Positions 1 to 9,533 of a stretch of 64,000 bases of DNA are shown here, one piece after another. The stretch is taken from NCBI GenBank assembly GCA_965230495.1, contig OZ246004.1:2356001-2420000 (forward strand), written 5' to 3'. The DNA is from JACJYM01 sp965230495 (GTDB lineage: Bacteria > Bacteroidota > Bacteroidia > Chitinophagales > Saprospiraceae). Positions within the stretch are counted from its first letter, which is position 1; each line of letters begins with the position of its first letter. The translations under genes and the position numbers were made by a program. The notes beneath the pieces are model-generated. The model was not told the DNA's origin. It was given only the letters and a program-made list of their open reading frames with translations, and searched no databases.

Positions 1-1
1 A

Positions 2-67
2 GTAGCCAGTGCGGGATTAAACATCCTTAGAGATGGAATGCAGGTAAGTCTTTATCAACAGAATTAA
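2..67 (+). CDS. RND efflux periplasmic adaptor (HlyD/AcrA family), C-terminal end only
   Basis: Only the last 21 codons and the TAA stop are in the window. The visible tail contains GLNILRDGMQVSLYQQN, which resembles the C-terminal membrane-proximal end of AcrA/MexA-type adaptors, where a G-L/D-G-x-x-V pattern is common. It ends 8 bases before the RND pump gene on the same strand, the usual adaptor-pump order. The family call rests on this short tail and the neighbour, so it is good for context but weak as sequence evidence. Confidence 0.6.
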   Translation, partial: VASAGLNILRDGMQVSLYQQN

Positions 68-75
68 TTTAAGAG

Positions 76-3000
76 ATGAATCTTACAGAATTTACCATAA
101 AAAGAAGCAGAATAGCCATTTCTATCTTTACTCTTTTAGCTGTAATGGGAATTACCACTTATTTTGGTTTGCCACAAGATAGTATGCCTCCTTATACTGT
201 AAGGGTTGCTACCGTAGTAGCTCCATTCTCGGGAGCTAGTCCAGAAAGGGTAGAAAATTTAGTGAGTAGAAAAATTGAAGAAAAAATTCAAGAAATTCCT
301 GAGCTAAAGGAAATAAATACACAATCGAGATCAGGGCTTTCCGTAGCCACAATAACTCTAAAAGATGAGGTTCCTCCCGGCAAATTGCAAAACATATGGG
401 ATAGAATACGAAGAAAACTTAATACCGTTGAATTTCCGGAAGGTGTAAAATACGATTTGAAAGATGATGATGTTGGAGTTGTTTACGGAATTATGTTAGG
501 ACTCATCTCAAACAATGACAGTCAAGGGAATATGGAGTTCTCCTATGCTGAAATGAAACAATTATGCGATAACATTCGGGATGAACTAATAGCTATTGAT
601 GCTGCCGCCAAAGTAGAAATAGGTGGAGATCAAGTGGAGCAGATTTTTATGGAGTTTGATAATGCCCAAATGTCCAGCCTCCAAATTACAGCTTCCCAGG
701 TACAAAACATATTAGCTGGTACCAATATACTCTATTCAGGTGGTGAATTGAATTTAGGGCAAGAACGTATCATTATTGAACCCACTGGAAACTTTGATAA
801 CGTCAATGATATCAAAGGTACCATCATACGGTCCATTAATGGACAATCCCTCTATTTACAAGACATTGCTAAAATATGGCGTGGATATAAAGATCCTCAA
901 GAACAAATCATTAGGGTCGATGGGAAACAAGCCTTATCGCTTTCTGTATCTTTAAAGGATGGTGCTAATATTGTTCAACTTGGAGAAGTCATTGATGAAA
1001 AATTGGCAGAAATTAACAGTCGTTTGCCTATCGGTTTAGAATTAAGAAGACTTTCCTCTATGGATCTTTATGTGGATTCAGAGGTTAGCAATTTTGTAAG
1101 TAACCTACTGCAAACTGTTGTATTGGTATTAATAGTAATGTTAATATTCCTTGGTTTTCGAACAGGATTGATCATTGCATCTTTAGTACCAATGGTAATT
1201 CTTGCTACCTTTTTGTTTATGGGTATTTTGGGACAAGGTATTAACCAGGTATCACTGGCAGCCCTCATAATGGCACTGGGTTTGATGGTCGATAACGGAG
1301 TGGTTGTAGCTGAAACAGTATTGGTCAAGCTTGAAAAAGGAATTGATAAATGGAATGCAGTTAAAGAAGCTTGCGATGAATTGATCATCCCTTTATTGAT
1401 ATCAACCCTTACAACCTCAGTAGCATTCATGTCCTTTTATCTAGCTGAGGGTACTATGGGTGACATAGTAGGACCACTATTTGTCGTGATATCTATCGCT
1501 TTGATCTGTTCCTGGTTTTTATCGATGACCATGGTAACAATGCTTTGTTACTACTTTTTAAAAATACAGAAGCAGGCAGACGATAATAAAGGTCTTGTCG
1601 ACAGGTCAATAGATTATTTAAAAGAGAAATATGACAATTTAATCAACTTAGCCTTAAAACATAAACTAGCTTCAATGCTTAGTGTTTTGGCGCTATTTAT
1701 AAGTTCTTTAATGCTTTTCGGAAAGATTCCATTTATATTTTTCCCCGATTCGGAAAGAAATCTTATCACTGTAGATATCAAATTGCCTCAAGGGAGTAGA
1801 ATAGAAAGTACATCTGCAGTTGTTGATGGATTAGAAAATTACATTATTCAAAATCTGCAACTAGATGGAGTTAGAACAAAGGGTGTAATTGATTGGTCCG
1901 CTTTCATAGGTAAGGGACCTGAGTCCTATGACTTAGGATACTCTCCTGATGAAGCAAATGCAAATTACGCCCACATGTTGGTAAATACTTCCTCGGGAGA
2001 TGACAATGGATACGTAATAGCAAAGATTGACAGCTTTGCATTTCAACGATTTCCAACTGCGGATATAAAAGTTAAAAGATTAGGATCTGGTGGAGGTGGG
2101 ACACCTATTGAAATAAAAATATCAGGTAAAAATGCTGATGTTCTATCTGAAATTGCCGAAAAAGTTAAACAAAAGCTGAATGAGCAAAGTGGAGCGAAAA
2201 ATATTAAAGATAATTGGGGGCCAAAGATCAAGAAAATCATTATTGATATTGATCCTTTAAAAACACAAAATGCGGGCTTAACAAATCAAGATATTGCTGT
2301 TTCTTTGAGGACCGCATTAAGCGGCTACTCCGTAGGTAATTATAGAGAAGGAAAAGAAAATATTAGCATTATTATGCGTGATGCCAATCATGATAACGTA
2401 AAAATTGAAAACCTCGAAAGTATAAATATTTATTCTCAAGGGTCTGGACAAAATGTCCCCTTGTCTCAAGTTGCGGAAATTGATGTGGTCTGGCAATTCG
2501 CAAATATTTTAAGAAAGGATTTACAACGAAGTGTTAACGTCTCTTCTCAAATAAAGGAAGGGGCTAATGCAAATACCATTATGAGTGCAATGACGCCTTG
2601 GCTTAATCAACAGATGGAAAGCGAATGGCCCCAAGGATATACTTATGAATTGGGAGGTGATGCTCAGAGTTCGGCGGAATCCATGGGAGCTGTTGCTGCT
2701 TGGTTGCCATTGGCTTTTTTCATTATTATTATGTTACTAATTATACAATTTAATTCTTTTAGAAAGACGACGATTGTTCTCCTTACCATACCCTTAGGAA
2801 TAATAGGCGTGGTATATGGATTACTTATTCTAAGATCTTATTTTGGTTTCTTTGCCTTTTTAGGGGTCATATCTCTTGCGGGTATAATAATTAATAATGC
2901 TATCGTGCTTATTGATAGGATAGAAATTGAAAGTGCTAAAAGGGCTTCTTTGACAGAAGCGATTATTGAGGCTTGTCTTCAGAGATTCAGGCCCATAATA

Positions 3001-3162
3001 TTGACTACATTCACCACTGTTTTGGGAATGATTCCTCTGTATCTTGGAGGAGGGCTTATGTGGGAACCATTGGCAGCAGCCATAATGTTTGGATTATTAT
3101 TCGGAACTATAATTACTTTGATTTTTGTTCCTGTCAGTTATAGCTTATTATATCGTAAATGA
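76..3162 (+). CDS. RND family efflux transporter permease (AcrB/MexB-like)
   Basis: This is an inner-membrane, proton-driven exporter of the resistance-nodulation-division family, expected to work as a trimer with the adaptor encoded just upstream and a TolC-type channel. The 1028-residue length, N-terminal TM1, two large periplasmic halves and two clusters of membrane segments (about 340-500 and 865-1025) are standard for the family. TM4 carries GLMVDNGVVVAETV: the first proton-relay Asp is present (D406) but the second of the AcrB Asp pair is Asn (N407). The start follows an AAGAG stretch and the adaptor stop by 8 bases. The substrate cannot be read from the sequence. It overlaps the next gene by four bases. 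Confidence 0.93.
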   Translation: MNLTEFTIKRSRIAISIFTLLAVMGITTYFGLPQDSMPPYTVRVATVVAPFSGASPERVENLVSRKIEEKIQEIPELKEINTQSRSGLSVATITLKDEVPPGKLQNIWDRIRRKLNTVEFPEGVKYDLKDDDVGVVYGIMLGLISNNDSQGNMEFSYAEMKQLCDNIRDELIAIDAAAKVEIGGDQVEQIFMEFDNAQMSSLQITASQVQNILAGTNILYSGGELNLGQERIIIEPTGNFDNVNDIKGTIIRSINGQSLYLQDIAKIWRGYKDPQEQIIRVDGKQALSLSVSLKDGANIVQLGEVIDEKLAEINSRLPIGLELRRLSSMDLYVDSEVSNFVSNLLQTVVLVLIVMLIFLGFRTGLIIASLVPMVILATFLFMGILGQGINQVSLAALIMALGLMVDNGVVVAETVLVKLEKGIDKWNAVKEACDELIIPLLISTLTTSVAFMSFYLAEGTMGDIVGPLFVVISIALICSWFLSMTMVTMLCYYFLKIQKQADDNKGLVDRSIDYLKEKYDNLINLALKHKLASMLSVLALFISSLMLFGKIPFIFFPDSERNLITVDIKLPQGSRIESTSAVVDGLENYIIQNLQLDGVRTKGVIDWSAFIGKGPESYDLGYSPDEANANYAHMLVNTSSGDDNGYVIAKIDSFAFQRFPTADIKVKRLGSGGGGTPIEIKISGKNADVLSEIAEKVKQKLNEQSGAKNIKDNWGPKIKKIIIDIDPLKTQNAGLTNQDIAVSLRTALSGYSVGNYREGKENISIIMRDANHDNVKIENLESINIYSQGSGQNVPLSQVAEIDVVWQFANILRKDLQRSVNVSSQIKEGANANTIMSAMTPWLNQQMESEWPQGYTYELGGDAQSSAESMGAVAAWLPLAFFIIIMLLIIQFNSFRKTTIVLLTIPLGIIGVVYGLLILRSYFGFFAFLGVISLAGIIINNAIVLIDRIEIESAKRASLTEAIIEACLQRFRPIILTTFTTVLGMIPLYLGGGLMWEPLAAAIMFGLLFGTIITLIFVPVSYSLLYRK

Positions 3163-3824
3163 TGAATAACAGCCTCAAAAGCAGACTTCACGAGTATTTT
3201 AACAATCCAAACTATCTATACCTATTGGTTGCCTTGGTAGCCTTAATTATAAATGGAGCCATCTCCTTAAAATTCGAGCATTCTCACTACTTAATGGATT
3301 TTTGCTATGCTTTAGTAATTTTCTTAGGACCTTTCTATTCTTCGTCAAGCTACAGTAGTTTTTTAAGACACTTTCTTTTAGGTATAGTTATTTTCGTTCT
3401 CTATTCTCTTCAAGTTCATGGATCAGCAGCTGGAGGGTCCATTAGCTCTTTTATAACTTTGATTTTCTTTTATCTTTTGTTTCATAAACTGCTAAAATAT
3501 GTTTGGATAGAAGATGATGTGACTATTAATGTCTTACTCGCTTCTATTTGTGGTTACCTAGTATTAGGAATTACTGCGGGTGTTATATTCACGTTCATAG
3601 ACTCCAGTATACCGGGTTCTTTCAGTATTCAAAAAAGTACCAATTACTTTGACTTTATGTACTTTAGCTTCATTACTCTTACCTCAATAGGATACGGAGA
3701 TATTGTCCCCATAGATCCTGTAGCAAGAATGACGGCAATTCTCCTAAGTATTGCCGGTCAGCTTTATATAACGATTATATTAGCTCTGATCGTAGGTAAA
3801 TACATGAGTAAAACAAAATCATAA
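3159..3824 (+). CDS. Ion channel protein with K+ selectivity filter
   Basis: This membrane protein of 221 residues has several hydrophobic segments. A C-terminal pore module contains TLTSIGYGDIVP, in which T-x-G-Y-G-D is the potassium selectivity filter, followed by the last transmembrane helix. It belongs to the two-TM ion channel superfamily (Ion_trans_2), here preceded by about four extra membrane segments and with no visible ligand-binding domain. Its ATG overlaps the stop of the RND gene (ATGA), so the two are probably co-translated. The physiological link between pump and channel is unknown. It ends 7 bases before a convergent gene. Confidence 0.88.
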   Translation: MMNNSLKSRLHEYFNNPNYLYLLVALVALIINGAISLKFEHSHYLMDFCYALVIFLGPFYSSSSYSSFLRHFLLGIVIFVLYSLQVHGSAAGGSISSFITLIFFYLLFHKLLKYVWIEDDVTINVLLASICGYLVLGITAGVIFTFIDSSIPGSFSIQKSTNYFDFMYFSFITLTSIGYGDIVPIDPVARMTAILLSIAGQLYITIILALIVGKYMSKTKS

Positions 3825-3831
3825 TGTCTAT

Positions 3832-4989
3832 TTAATCATACAATAGAGCTCTATATTCAATGTTGGTTTCCTTTTTTGATACGGTATAAAATTCAGCCCA
3901 ACATTCTCCTGAATCATAGGTTACTAATCTTACAAACCCAAGGGCCTCTCTTGCATATTTAGCTCCGTTTCCTTTTGCTACATAAGATTTCTTACATCCT
4001 CCCCCACTCACTATATAATTGACATTATCTTCAGAAAAATATTGAAGTCCATGTTCGTGGCCAGTTGCAAAAGTTACATTCCTAGGGTGTGATTGGGCAA
4101 TATCCACGAGATTGTCCATGAGTTCAGTGTTGAGAGAATGGCTGATCTCCTGCCTTGATGCCCATTTTTTACTAACGGCAATAATGACACTTCCAACTAT
4201 GGGTAAGGGAATCCATATTTTAAGATCATACAAAGGAAAAATATGATGTACTAAGCCATAATGCCCGCCGTGCCTTCCATTACTCCGAATAGGGTGATGC
4301 ATCATTACTAACAAATTCTGCTCTTCATTGTCGGCGAAAATTTCTTTGACAGAATCAATAAATTCAGTTCTATGCGAAATTTTACAGTTCTTATTAATGC
4401 CTTCTTCCATATCCCATTCGTGCAACCACCATTGAGAATCAAGAAATATAAGTGTCAGATCATTGTTTACCTTCTTTACATATGGATCTGCACATCCACC
4501 ACTTGGTTCGAATTTAACATTATCCCAATTTTCCACATACTTTTCTTGTCTTAAAACAGAACTAAGCCCTCCTTGCTTTGCATCATTCCAATCGTGATTT
4601 CCCGGGACAAAATATAACTCTCCATTCAGGTGATTTGACAATTCTAATTGGGCATCTAGTATTTCTTCTCCTTTTTTCCTGTCCGGATCATCAAGAGATG
4701 GTAGTCCCGCAGGATAAATATTATCTCCTAAAAAGCAAGCACTTATTAAGTCTGAATTTTCTCTCTGAAGTACATTCACAACTGCTTCAACTACAGAATT
4801 ATTTTTGCTATCATCAATAGCTCCCGCATCACCTATCAAATAAAAACTAAAAATGGGCTTTTCCTCAGGAAGCCTTTTTTCGCTCCATTTTATATCTGAT
4901 TTACTATAATATGGTGAACGAAGAGTTCCGCATGAACTTGCCAGAAATATCCATAGAAATATCCATGTCAATTTAAATCTTGCCACCAT
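3832..4989 (-). CDS. Metallophosphoesterase lipoprotein
   Basis: This predicted lipoprotein of 385 residues has a signal peptide with a lipobox ending at Cys20 (LASSC), so it should sit in an outer or inner membrane facing the periplasm or surface. The calcineurin-like metal ligands are all present in order: GDAG, GDNIYP, GNHDW, MMHHP and GHEH. It is therefore probably an active phosphatase or phosphodiesterase related to purple acid phosphatases; the substrate is unknown. It is the last gene of a five-gene run on the minus strand, 13 bases after the HD-PycTM gene. A second, apparently inactive copy of the same domain heads the 1202-residue barrel protein in this run. Confidence 0.88.
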   Translation of the reverse strand: MVARFKLTWIFLWIFLASSCGTLRSPYYSKSDIKWSEKRLPEEKPIFSFYLIGDAGAIDDSKNNSVVEAVVNVLQRENSDLISACFLGDNIYPAGLPSLDDPDRKKGEEILDAQLELSNHLNGELYFVPGNHDWNDAKQGGLSSVLRQEKYVENWDNVKFEPSGGCADPYVKKVNNDLTLIFLDSQWWLHEWDMEEGINKNCKISHRTEFIDSVKEIFADNEEQNLLVMMHHPIRSNGRHGGHYGLVHHIFPLYDLKIWIPLPIVGSVIIAVSKKWASRQEISHSLNTELMDNLVDIAQSHPRNVTFATGHEHGLQYFSEDNVNYIVSGGGCKKSYVAKGNGAKYAREALGFVRLVTYDSGECWAEFYTVSKKETNIEYRALLYD

Positions 4990-5002
4990 ACAAAATCAAA
5001 AA

Positions 5003-6148
5003 CTAAGATATTACGGTAAAAGTAATAATTCCACCTACCACTGCAATTCCTACTCCATACATAAACACATTATAGCAAATCCTAAGATAGTCGTATTTCT
5101 TTCCTAGAGATTTCCCTAGAAAGAACAGATCTCTAGTTATGCTGTTATCAAGTAATTCATTGTCCGAAATCACTTTGGTAATTCCATCTTCGTACTCATC
5201 AAACGACATTTTATAAAAATTTCCAAAGAAGAATAAATTGGTTTTCTTTTGCGACACCAATGAGATATCCGTTTTGCCCATCATTCCAATTGGTCTAGTA
5301 GCCAACGTAGCATATATCATGGACACGATACTGGCTGCAGCCAGTATTAGTGTTGGAACCAATAGTTGGGGAAATTCTGTCAATCTTGACAATAATAATG
5401 GTAGTCCCACTGTCAAAACCATTGCATTGACACTTAACATTATATTTGCCTTATTATCTGCAATGGCACTTAAATCAATATGATTACGTAGAGACGTCTT
5501 CAATTGAGTTTGTGCTGATTTACTAGATGCAATAGTCTGGGTACTTTCAGTATCTCCAACACCTAACATCTTGTTTAAAAGTTGGAGGTTTTTCTTTTTG
5601 GCCTTATTATACTTTTTCTTTCCTTCTTTACTCAGATATTTGTGTTCTTTAAAGAAAGCTATGTTTTCATTTAGCCATTCTTCTTTCGACTTCTGCTTTT
5701 GATAGATATTATTGATTTCTACTCTCAATCTTTCACAAATATCCAAGTAATTCTCCGCTGCTAAATTACTAAGGTCCGCGTCCCTTAAGATAAAGGCTAA
5801 ATGGTCGTTTCCTATCCAATCCATTTTAGTAGCTAAAATAAGAGAGGACGTTTTTTCTATTTTCTCCTCACTGACACCTTCTCCTCTTAAATATTCTTTG
5901 GCTATCTCACCACTAATCTCTTCATGCCCTTGCTGACTCTTTACATAACCCGTATCATGAAATAGAGCTGCTAACAATAAAACCTCTAGATCAGAATCTT
6001 CGAGTTCTGCATCCAAGCCGAGTTGATAAGCTTGATTAAAAACACGTTCTGTGTGTTCCAAATTATGATAAGCAAGTTTTTCGTCATAGTTCTTATTGAA
6101 AAAATCTTTAACAAAAACTCTGCTGTCATCAATTAATTGTGAGTTCAT
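5003..6148 (-). CDS. HD-domain protein with C-terminal Pycsar-effector-type membrane domain (PycTM/DUF5706)
   Basis: The protein has 381 residues. The N-terminal 190 form an HD phosphohydrolase domain with H28, H32, the H64-D65 pair (FHDTGY) and a later Asp (RDADLSNL). The C-terminal half starts with an NHIDLSAIADNKANIML stretch followed by paired hydrophobic helices (about 237-285) and a final helix near 358-380. That layout matches the PycTM domain of Pycsar effectors (DUF5706). Such HD-PycTM proteins occur in Bacteroidota outside defence loci too. No pyrimidine cyclase gene is adjacent, so a role in anti-phage signalling is not shown. One base separates it from the GAF gene upstream, which implies co-translation and a shared role, perhaps nucleotide sensing at the membrane. 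Confidence 0.82.
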   Translation of the reverse strand: MNSQLIDDSRVFVKDFFNKNYDEKLAYHNLEHTERVFNQAYQLGLDAELEDSDLEVLLLAALFHDTGYVKSQQGHEEISGEIAKEYLRGEGVSEEKIEKTSSLILATKMDWIGNDHLAFILRDADLSNLAAENYLDICERLRVEINNIYQKQKSKEEWLNENIAFFKEHKYLSKEGKKKYNKAKKKNLQLLNKMLGVGDTESTQTIASSKSAQTQLKTSLRNHIDLSAIADNKANIMLSVNAMVLTVGLPLLLSRLTEFPQLLVPTLILAAASIVSMIYATLATRPIGMMGKTDISLVSQKKTNLFFFGNFYKMSFDEYEDGITKVISDNELLDNSITRDLFFLGKSLGKKYDYLRICYNVFMYGVGIAVVGGIITFTVIS

Positions 6149-6149
6149 C

Positions 6150-8519
6150 CTAAGTGTTTACCGTAATTCTAAGAGCTTTCAATCCATCCGCACCTTGCAT
6201 CTTATTCAATTCTAGCTCTTCAATGTCTTCAGAGATATATTTTTTTGATACCAAATAGTTTAGGTAATCCAAATATTCATTTTTATCTCTCTCGTTCAGA
6301 TAGACGATCGCTATCTTGCCTGCGACCGTTAATCTTTCCCCCGTACCCTTTATCGTTGCTTTATCAATTCTCTTCTTCAAAATCTCATACCTAACGTTAT
6401 AAGTACCATCAACATCAAACTTTTTCTCGTCCATTCTAAATCGAATACTTAAGTGATTATTGTACACAAAAATAAGCTGTGCCGTAGTCAGATGAACGGA
6501 TAACTGAGGTGACAGCTTATCAACTAGCTTCACAATCTCGCACATGTTAGTTAACTGCCATAACTTGAACTCACTAATATCAAAACTCTCCATGGTGCCA
6601 TTCTCCAATATAGATTGTCCTAAATAAATATTGTACTCAATTCCGTCGGTCTTATATTTTTCGAAAAAGTGAGGTAAAACTCTCTGCAACTTATGATCCT
6701 CTTCTTCCAAATAATTAGATATACTAGAGTTTAACCTAGTTACACTTTCTTCAAACTTCTTTCTCTCATCATAGATAATGTTAAGTAAAGGATCCAAAGA
6801 TTCTAAATATTTTTTGTAAATCCTCTTAGGAACATCGTATCTATTCGCAATTTTAGCCAGATAAGGATGGATTTTTTTGGTAAGTAAATCTACTACTAAA
6901 CTCTCATCAGCAGAATTATATTTTTCGGCAACTTTATCCTTTGCCTCTTCTGACTCAATAATAAGCTTTTCTAAAGCATGCAAACGAATTCTCTTATGCC
7001 ATTTTCTCATTACTCCAAGTACCATCTCTAGATTCGTTATTAAATCTGATTGAATCGATCTATTACGGATAGTACTGGAACTCACGATATCAGATTGAGC
7101 ATACAGCGGTATTAAATCCTCAAATACTACAGGAGCTATTTCAACTTCTTTGTTTAATCGTCTATTTACATAATAATCATTCGCCACTTCCTCAAATTTC
7201 CATTCTATACTGGGGTGTATCGAAGTAAATTTATTTTGGATAATCGAGGTAATAATATTTTCATAATGATCCATAAATCTAGCATATCCCTCACTCATCA
7301 ATTGTAACACCTTTGATAACTTTTGGCTTGAGAATGTATTGAAAACTGAATTTTCTCGTGCTCCAAGCTCCATTATACAGGACAACTCTCCATCCTCGTT
7401 AAATAAAGGGTATAACAATAAACTTTTTACTCCCGACTTATAAAGAAATTGCTCAATTTTATCTTCAGAATTGGAATCAATGCTTTCTATAAAAACAGTA
7501 TCTTTTGATTTAATTAATTGTCCGTAAATTCCACTCAATTCATCTGACCAATAATTTTGGACAAAGTTTTCTCCTGAAATTCCTGACAGGCTATTCTGAC
7601 TGGCATGGTGAGTATTTCTACTTTCAAGTAACAACACACCAGCTTGAATATCAGAAACCTCCAATAAAGAACCTACGTACTTAGAAACACTCGTTAAAAA
7701 AGTATTTGGGTCCGTATTATCCATGTCGTAGTTGTGTACTTCATGCCTTAATTGAGCGATGGCTTCTATATCAGTTACATCTATCCATGTACCTGTAGCA
7801 AATCCGTAAAATGAAATTAGTGAAGGTGGAAAATAAGATTCCCATATCTTATCATTATCAATATTCTTGATCAACATTTGAATTTCATCTTCCGATAGTT
7901 CCGGCAAACTACCATTGACTTTGGTTCTGACAAATTCATAGTTAATATTCAACTGGTAAAATTTGATTATACCCGTATCTGTATTCCTTAATTCTATCGT
8001 GTCTGCTTTATAATCAGATATATTTTGACCATAATGCCTGTTTAGTATATAGATGTGCGTTTCTCTCAATTTTTGATCAGAAACTTGTCTGAATCTTTCG
8101 TGATCGACTTTTATCTGCCATACAGGATCATTGAATATCTCACCCAAAAAGTCTGTATGAAAATACATTTTCTTTATGAATGGAGGGCCTAAAAAACCAA
8201 TACTCCTATCCAGTCTCATGGATGGCATCAATAATTTCACAAAAGCACGAAACTCTCTAGACTCAATAAAAGCATTATTGTCATCGCCATTGAGTTCTAT
8301 ATATTTATTATAATTTTCCAATAGATCGGTAAACGTGTGATTGGTTTGATCACATGATGATACCATTTCTTCTTTCAAACTCTCTATGAATGGTTCTATA
8401 CTAAAAGTTGAATCATATCTTTTCAGATAATCGTTTTCAAACATTTGTAAAAGACTTGAAAGTGGGATGTATTCTACATCACCTATACCAAGTTTCGAAT
8501 ATTCTAATACGTCCGCCAT
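6150..8519 (-). CDS. Large GAF-domain cytoplasmic protein, function unknown
   Basis: This 789-residue protein has no signal peptide or membrane segment. A GAF-like domain lies at about 275-430 (VSDIQAGVLLLES, then LLLYPLFNEDGELSCIMELG). The remainder is long, helical and charged and matches nothing I recognise. Large Bacteroidota GAF proteins of this kind lack an attached kinase or output domain, and none is visible here. The gene is separated from the HD-PycTM gene by a single base and lies 62 bases after the SdiA-regulated-type lipoprotein gene. A regulatory or ligand-sensing partner for the HD-PycTM protein is the simplest inference. Confidence 0.68.
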   Translation of the reverse strand: MADVLEYSKLGIGDVEYIPLSSLLQMFENDYLKRYDSTFSIEPFIESLKEEMVSSCDQTNHTFTDLLENYNKYIELNGDDNNAFIESREFRAFVKLLMPSMRLDRSIGFLGPPFIKKMYFHTDFLGEIFNDPVWQIKVDHERFRQVSDQKLRETHIYILNRHYGQNISDYKADTIELRNTDTGIIKFYQLNINYEFVRTKVNGSLPELSEDEIQMLIKNIDNDKIWESYFPPSLISFYGFATGTWIDVTDIEAIAQLRHEVHNYDMDNTDPNTFLTSVSKYVGSLLEVSDIQAGVLLLESRNTHHASQNSLSGISGENFVQNYWSDELSGIYGQLIKSKDTVFIESIDSNSEDKIEQFLYKSGVKSLLLYPLFNEDGELSCIMELGARENSVFNTFSSQKLSKVLQLMSEGYARFMDHYENIITSIIQNKFTSIHPSIEWKFEEVANDYYVNRRLNKEVEIAPVVFEDLIPLYAQSDIVSSSTIRNRSIQSDLITNLEMVLGVMRKWHKRIRLHALEKLIIESEEAKDKVAEKYNSADESLVVDLLTKKIHPYLAKIANRYDVPKRIYKKYLESLDPLLNIIYDERKKFEESVTRLNSSISNYLEEEDHKLQRVLPHFFEKYKTDGIEYNIYLGQSILENGTMESFDISEFKLWQLTNMCEIVKLVDKLSPQLSVHLTTAQLIFVYNNHLSIRFRMDEKKFDVDGTYNVRYEILKKRIDKATIKGTGERLTVAGKIAIVYLNERDKNEYLDYLNYLVSKKYISEDIEELELNKMQGADGLKALRITVNT

Positions 8520-8581
8520 TTAATATATTATTTGCTTCTCTACTTATTTACAACAAATTTGATTCCAAATAGTTACAATCA

Positions 8582-9508
8582 TCATTTGGGTTTAAATACG
8601 AAAATTTTGCCACTGAATCCCTTACCTTCAGTGCTGATGTATAAATTTAGATCATCATCGAAACATATGCCTTCAGGTTGCGGGAGAATTTTATCATCTA
8701 AATAATGAATGCTGCTTAACCCTTTAGTCTGATCATATATTAACAAAATACTACCTTTAGCTGATACTATATAGATGTCCTTACTATCCGGATTTACAGC
8801 AATACCAGAGGGAGAAAAACTCTTCAATCTTTTCACCAGTTTCCTATTTGCAGCTTTTGAAGTATGGTTTCTATTTTTATCAAACAACATTAGCTCCTCA
8901 TCTTCTATCCTTAAAAAGGGGGTAGAGTCAATGGCCTTATTTTCAAAGTCGAAGACATATATTTCTTTGGCATTTTTTTGTTTGCCACCATGCAATGGTT
9001 GCCCTTTACAGGCTAAAAGAAGACCATAAAACTCATCATATGCTAATCCTTCGACGTCATTCGTTGCCGACAACGATGTTCTTACCTTGTCTTTATCTTT
9101 GTCTTGTTTATCATAAAAGTAAAGAGTCCCATTACTCTTTACAAGTATAATTTGTTCCTCCATTACCTCTACACCTTCGTAGTCACCTTTCTTAGCTATT
9201 GACTCTTTTCCAGTAATTTTACCGCTATTTGGGTCCAAATAAAAAACATCCCCCTTTTCGTCATTGTTTGCTAAAAGGTTTGATGTAGAGCTATCAAAAT
9301 CTAAGCCCGATATTTCACTCAATTCCATATCTAATACCAAAACATCATCCGCCTTATCAAAATCATATTCTCCTTTTAATATAGATCTGTCAGAAGAGTC
9401 TTTTGTTTCAATTTGCACCAACTCTATACCATCAGTCCCTTTATTATCATCTCTACACGTAGAGAGAGCTAACAAACTCCATCCAAGCAATACTAAATAC
9501 TGTATCAA
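8582..9508 (-). CDS. SdiA-regulated-type beta-propeller lipoprotein (start uncertain)
   Basis: The protein has 308 residues from the TTG start used here, with a lipobox ending at Cys18 (LALSTC). The mature part has repeated short beta motifs (ISGLDFDSSTSNLLANNDEKGDVFYLD, ... GLAYDEFYGLLLACKGQP, ... PSGIAVNPDSKDIYIVSAKG) typical of the SdiA-regulated/YjiK propeller family. The substrate is unknown. The start is odd: the TTG-initiated signal peptide has no basic n-region. An ATG at 9527-9525 opens MIK and then hits a stop; removing one base (9518) would join it to this frame and give a normal signal peptide. The gene lies 26 bases downstream of the barrel protein gene. Confidence 0.72.
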   Translation of the reverse strand: MIQYLVLLGWSLLALSTCRDDNKGTDGIELVQIETKDSSDRSILKGEYDFDKADDVLVLDMELSEISGLDFDSSTSNLLANNDEKGDVFYLDPNSGKITGKESIAKKGDYEGVEVMEEQIILVKSNGTLYFYDKQDKDKDKVRTSLSATNDVEGLAYDEFYGLLLACKGQPLHGGKQKNAKEIYVFDFENKAIDSTPFLRIEDEELMLFDKNRNHTSKAANRKLVKRLKSFSPSGIAVNPDSKDIYIVSAKGSILLIYDQTKGLSSIHYLDDKILPQPEGICFDDDLNLYISTEGKGFSGKIFVFKPK

Positions 9509-9533
9509 TATATTTTTATTTAATCATCAAAAA

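Noticed and set aside
1068..1430. A 120-codon open frame antisense to the RND gene.
   Set aside because: It lies fully inside a strongly supported gene, has low-complexity Thr/Ile/Asn composition and no start signal.
5003..6148. Complete Pycsar anti-phage locus.
   Set aside because: No uridylate or cytidylate cyclase is encoded anywhere near; the effector-type domain alone does not make the system.
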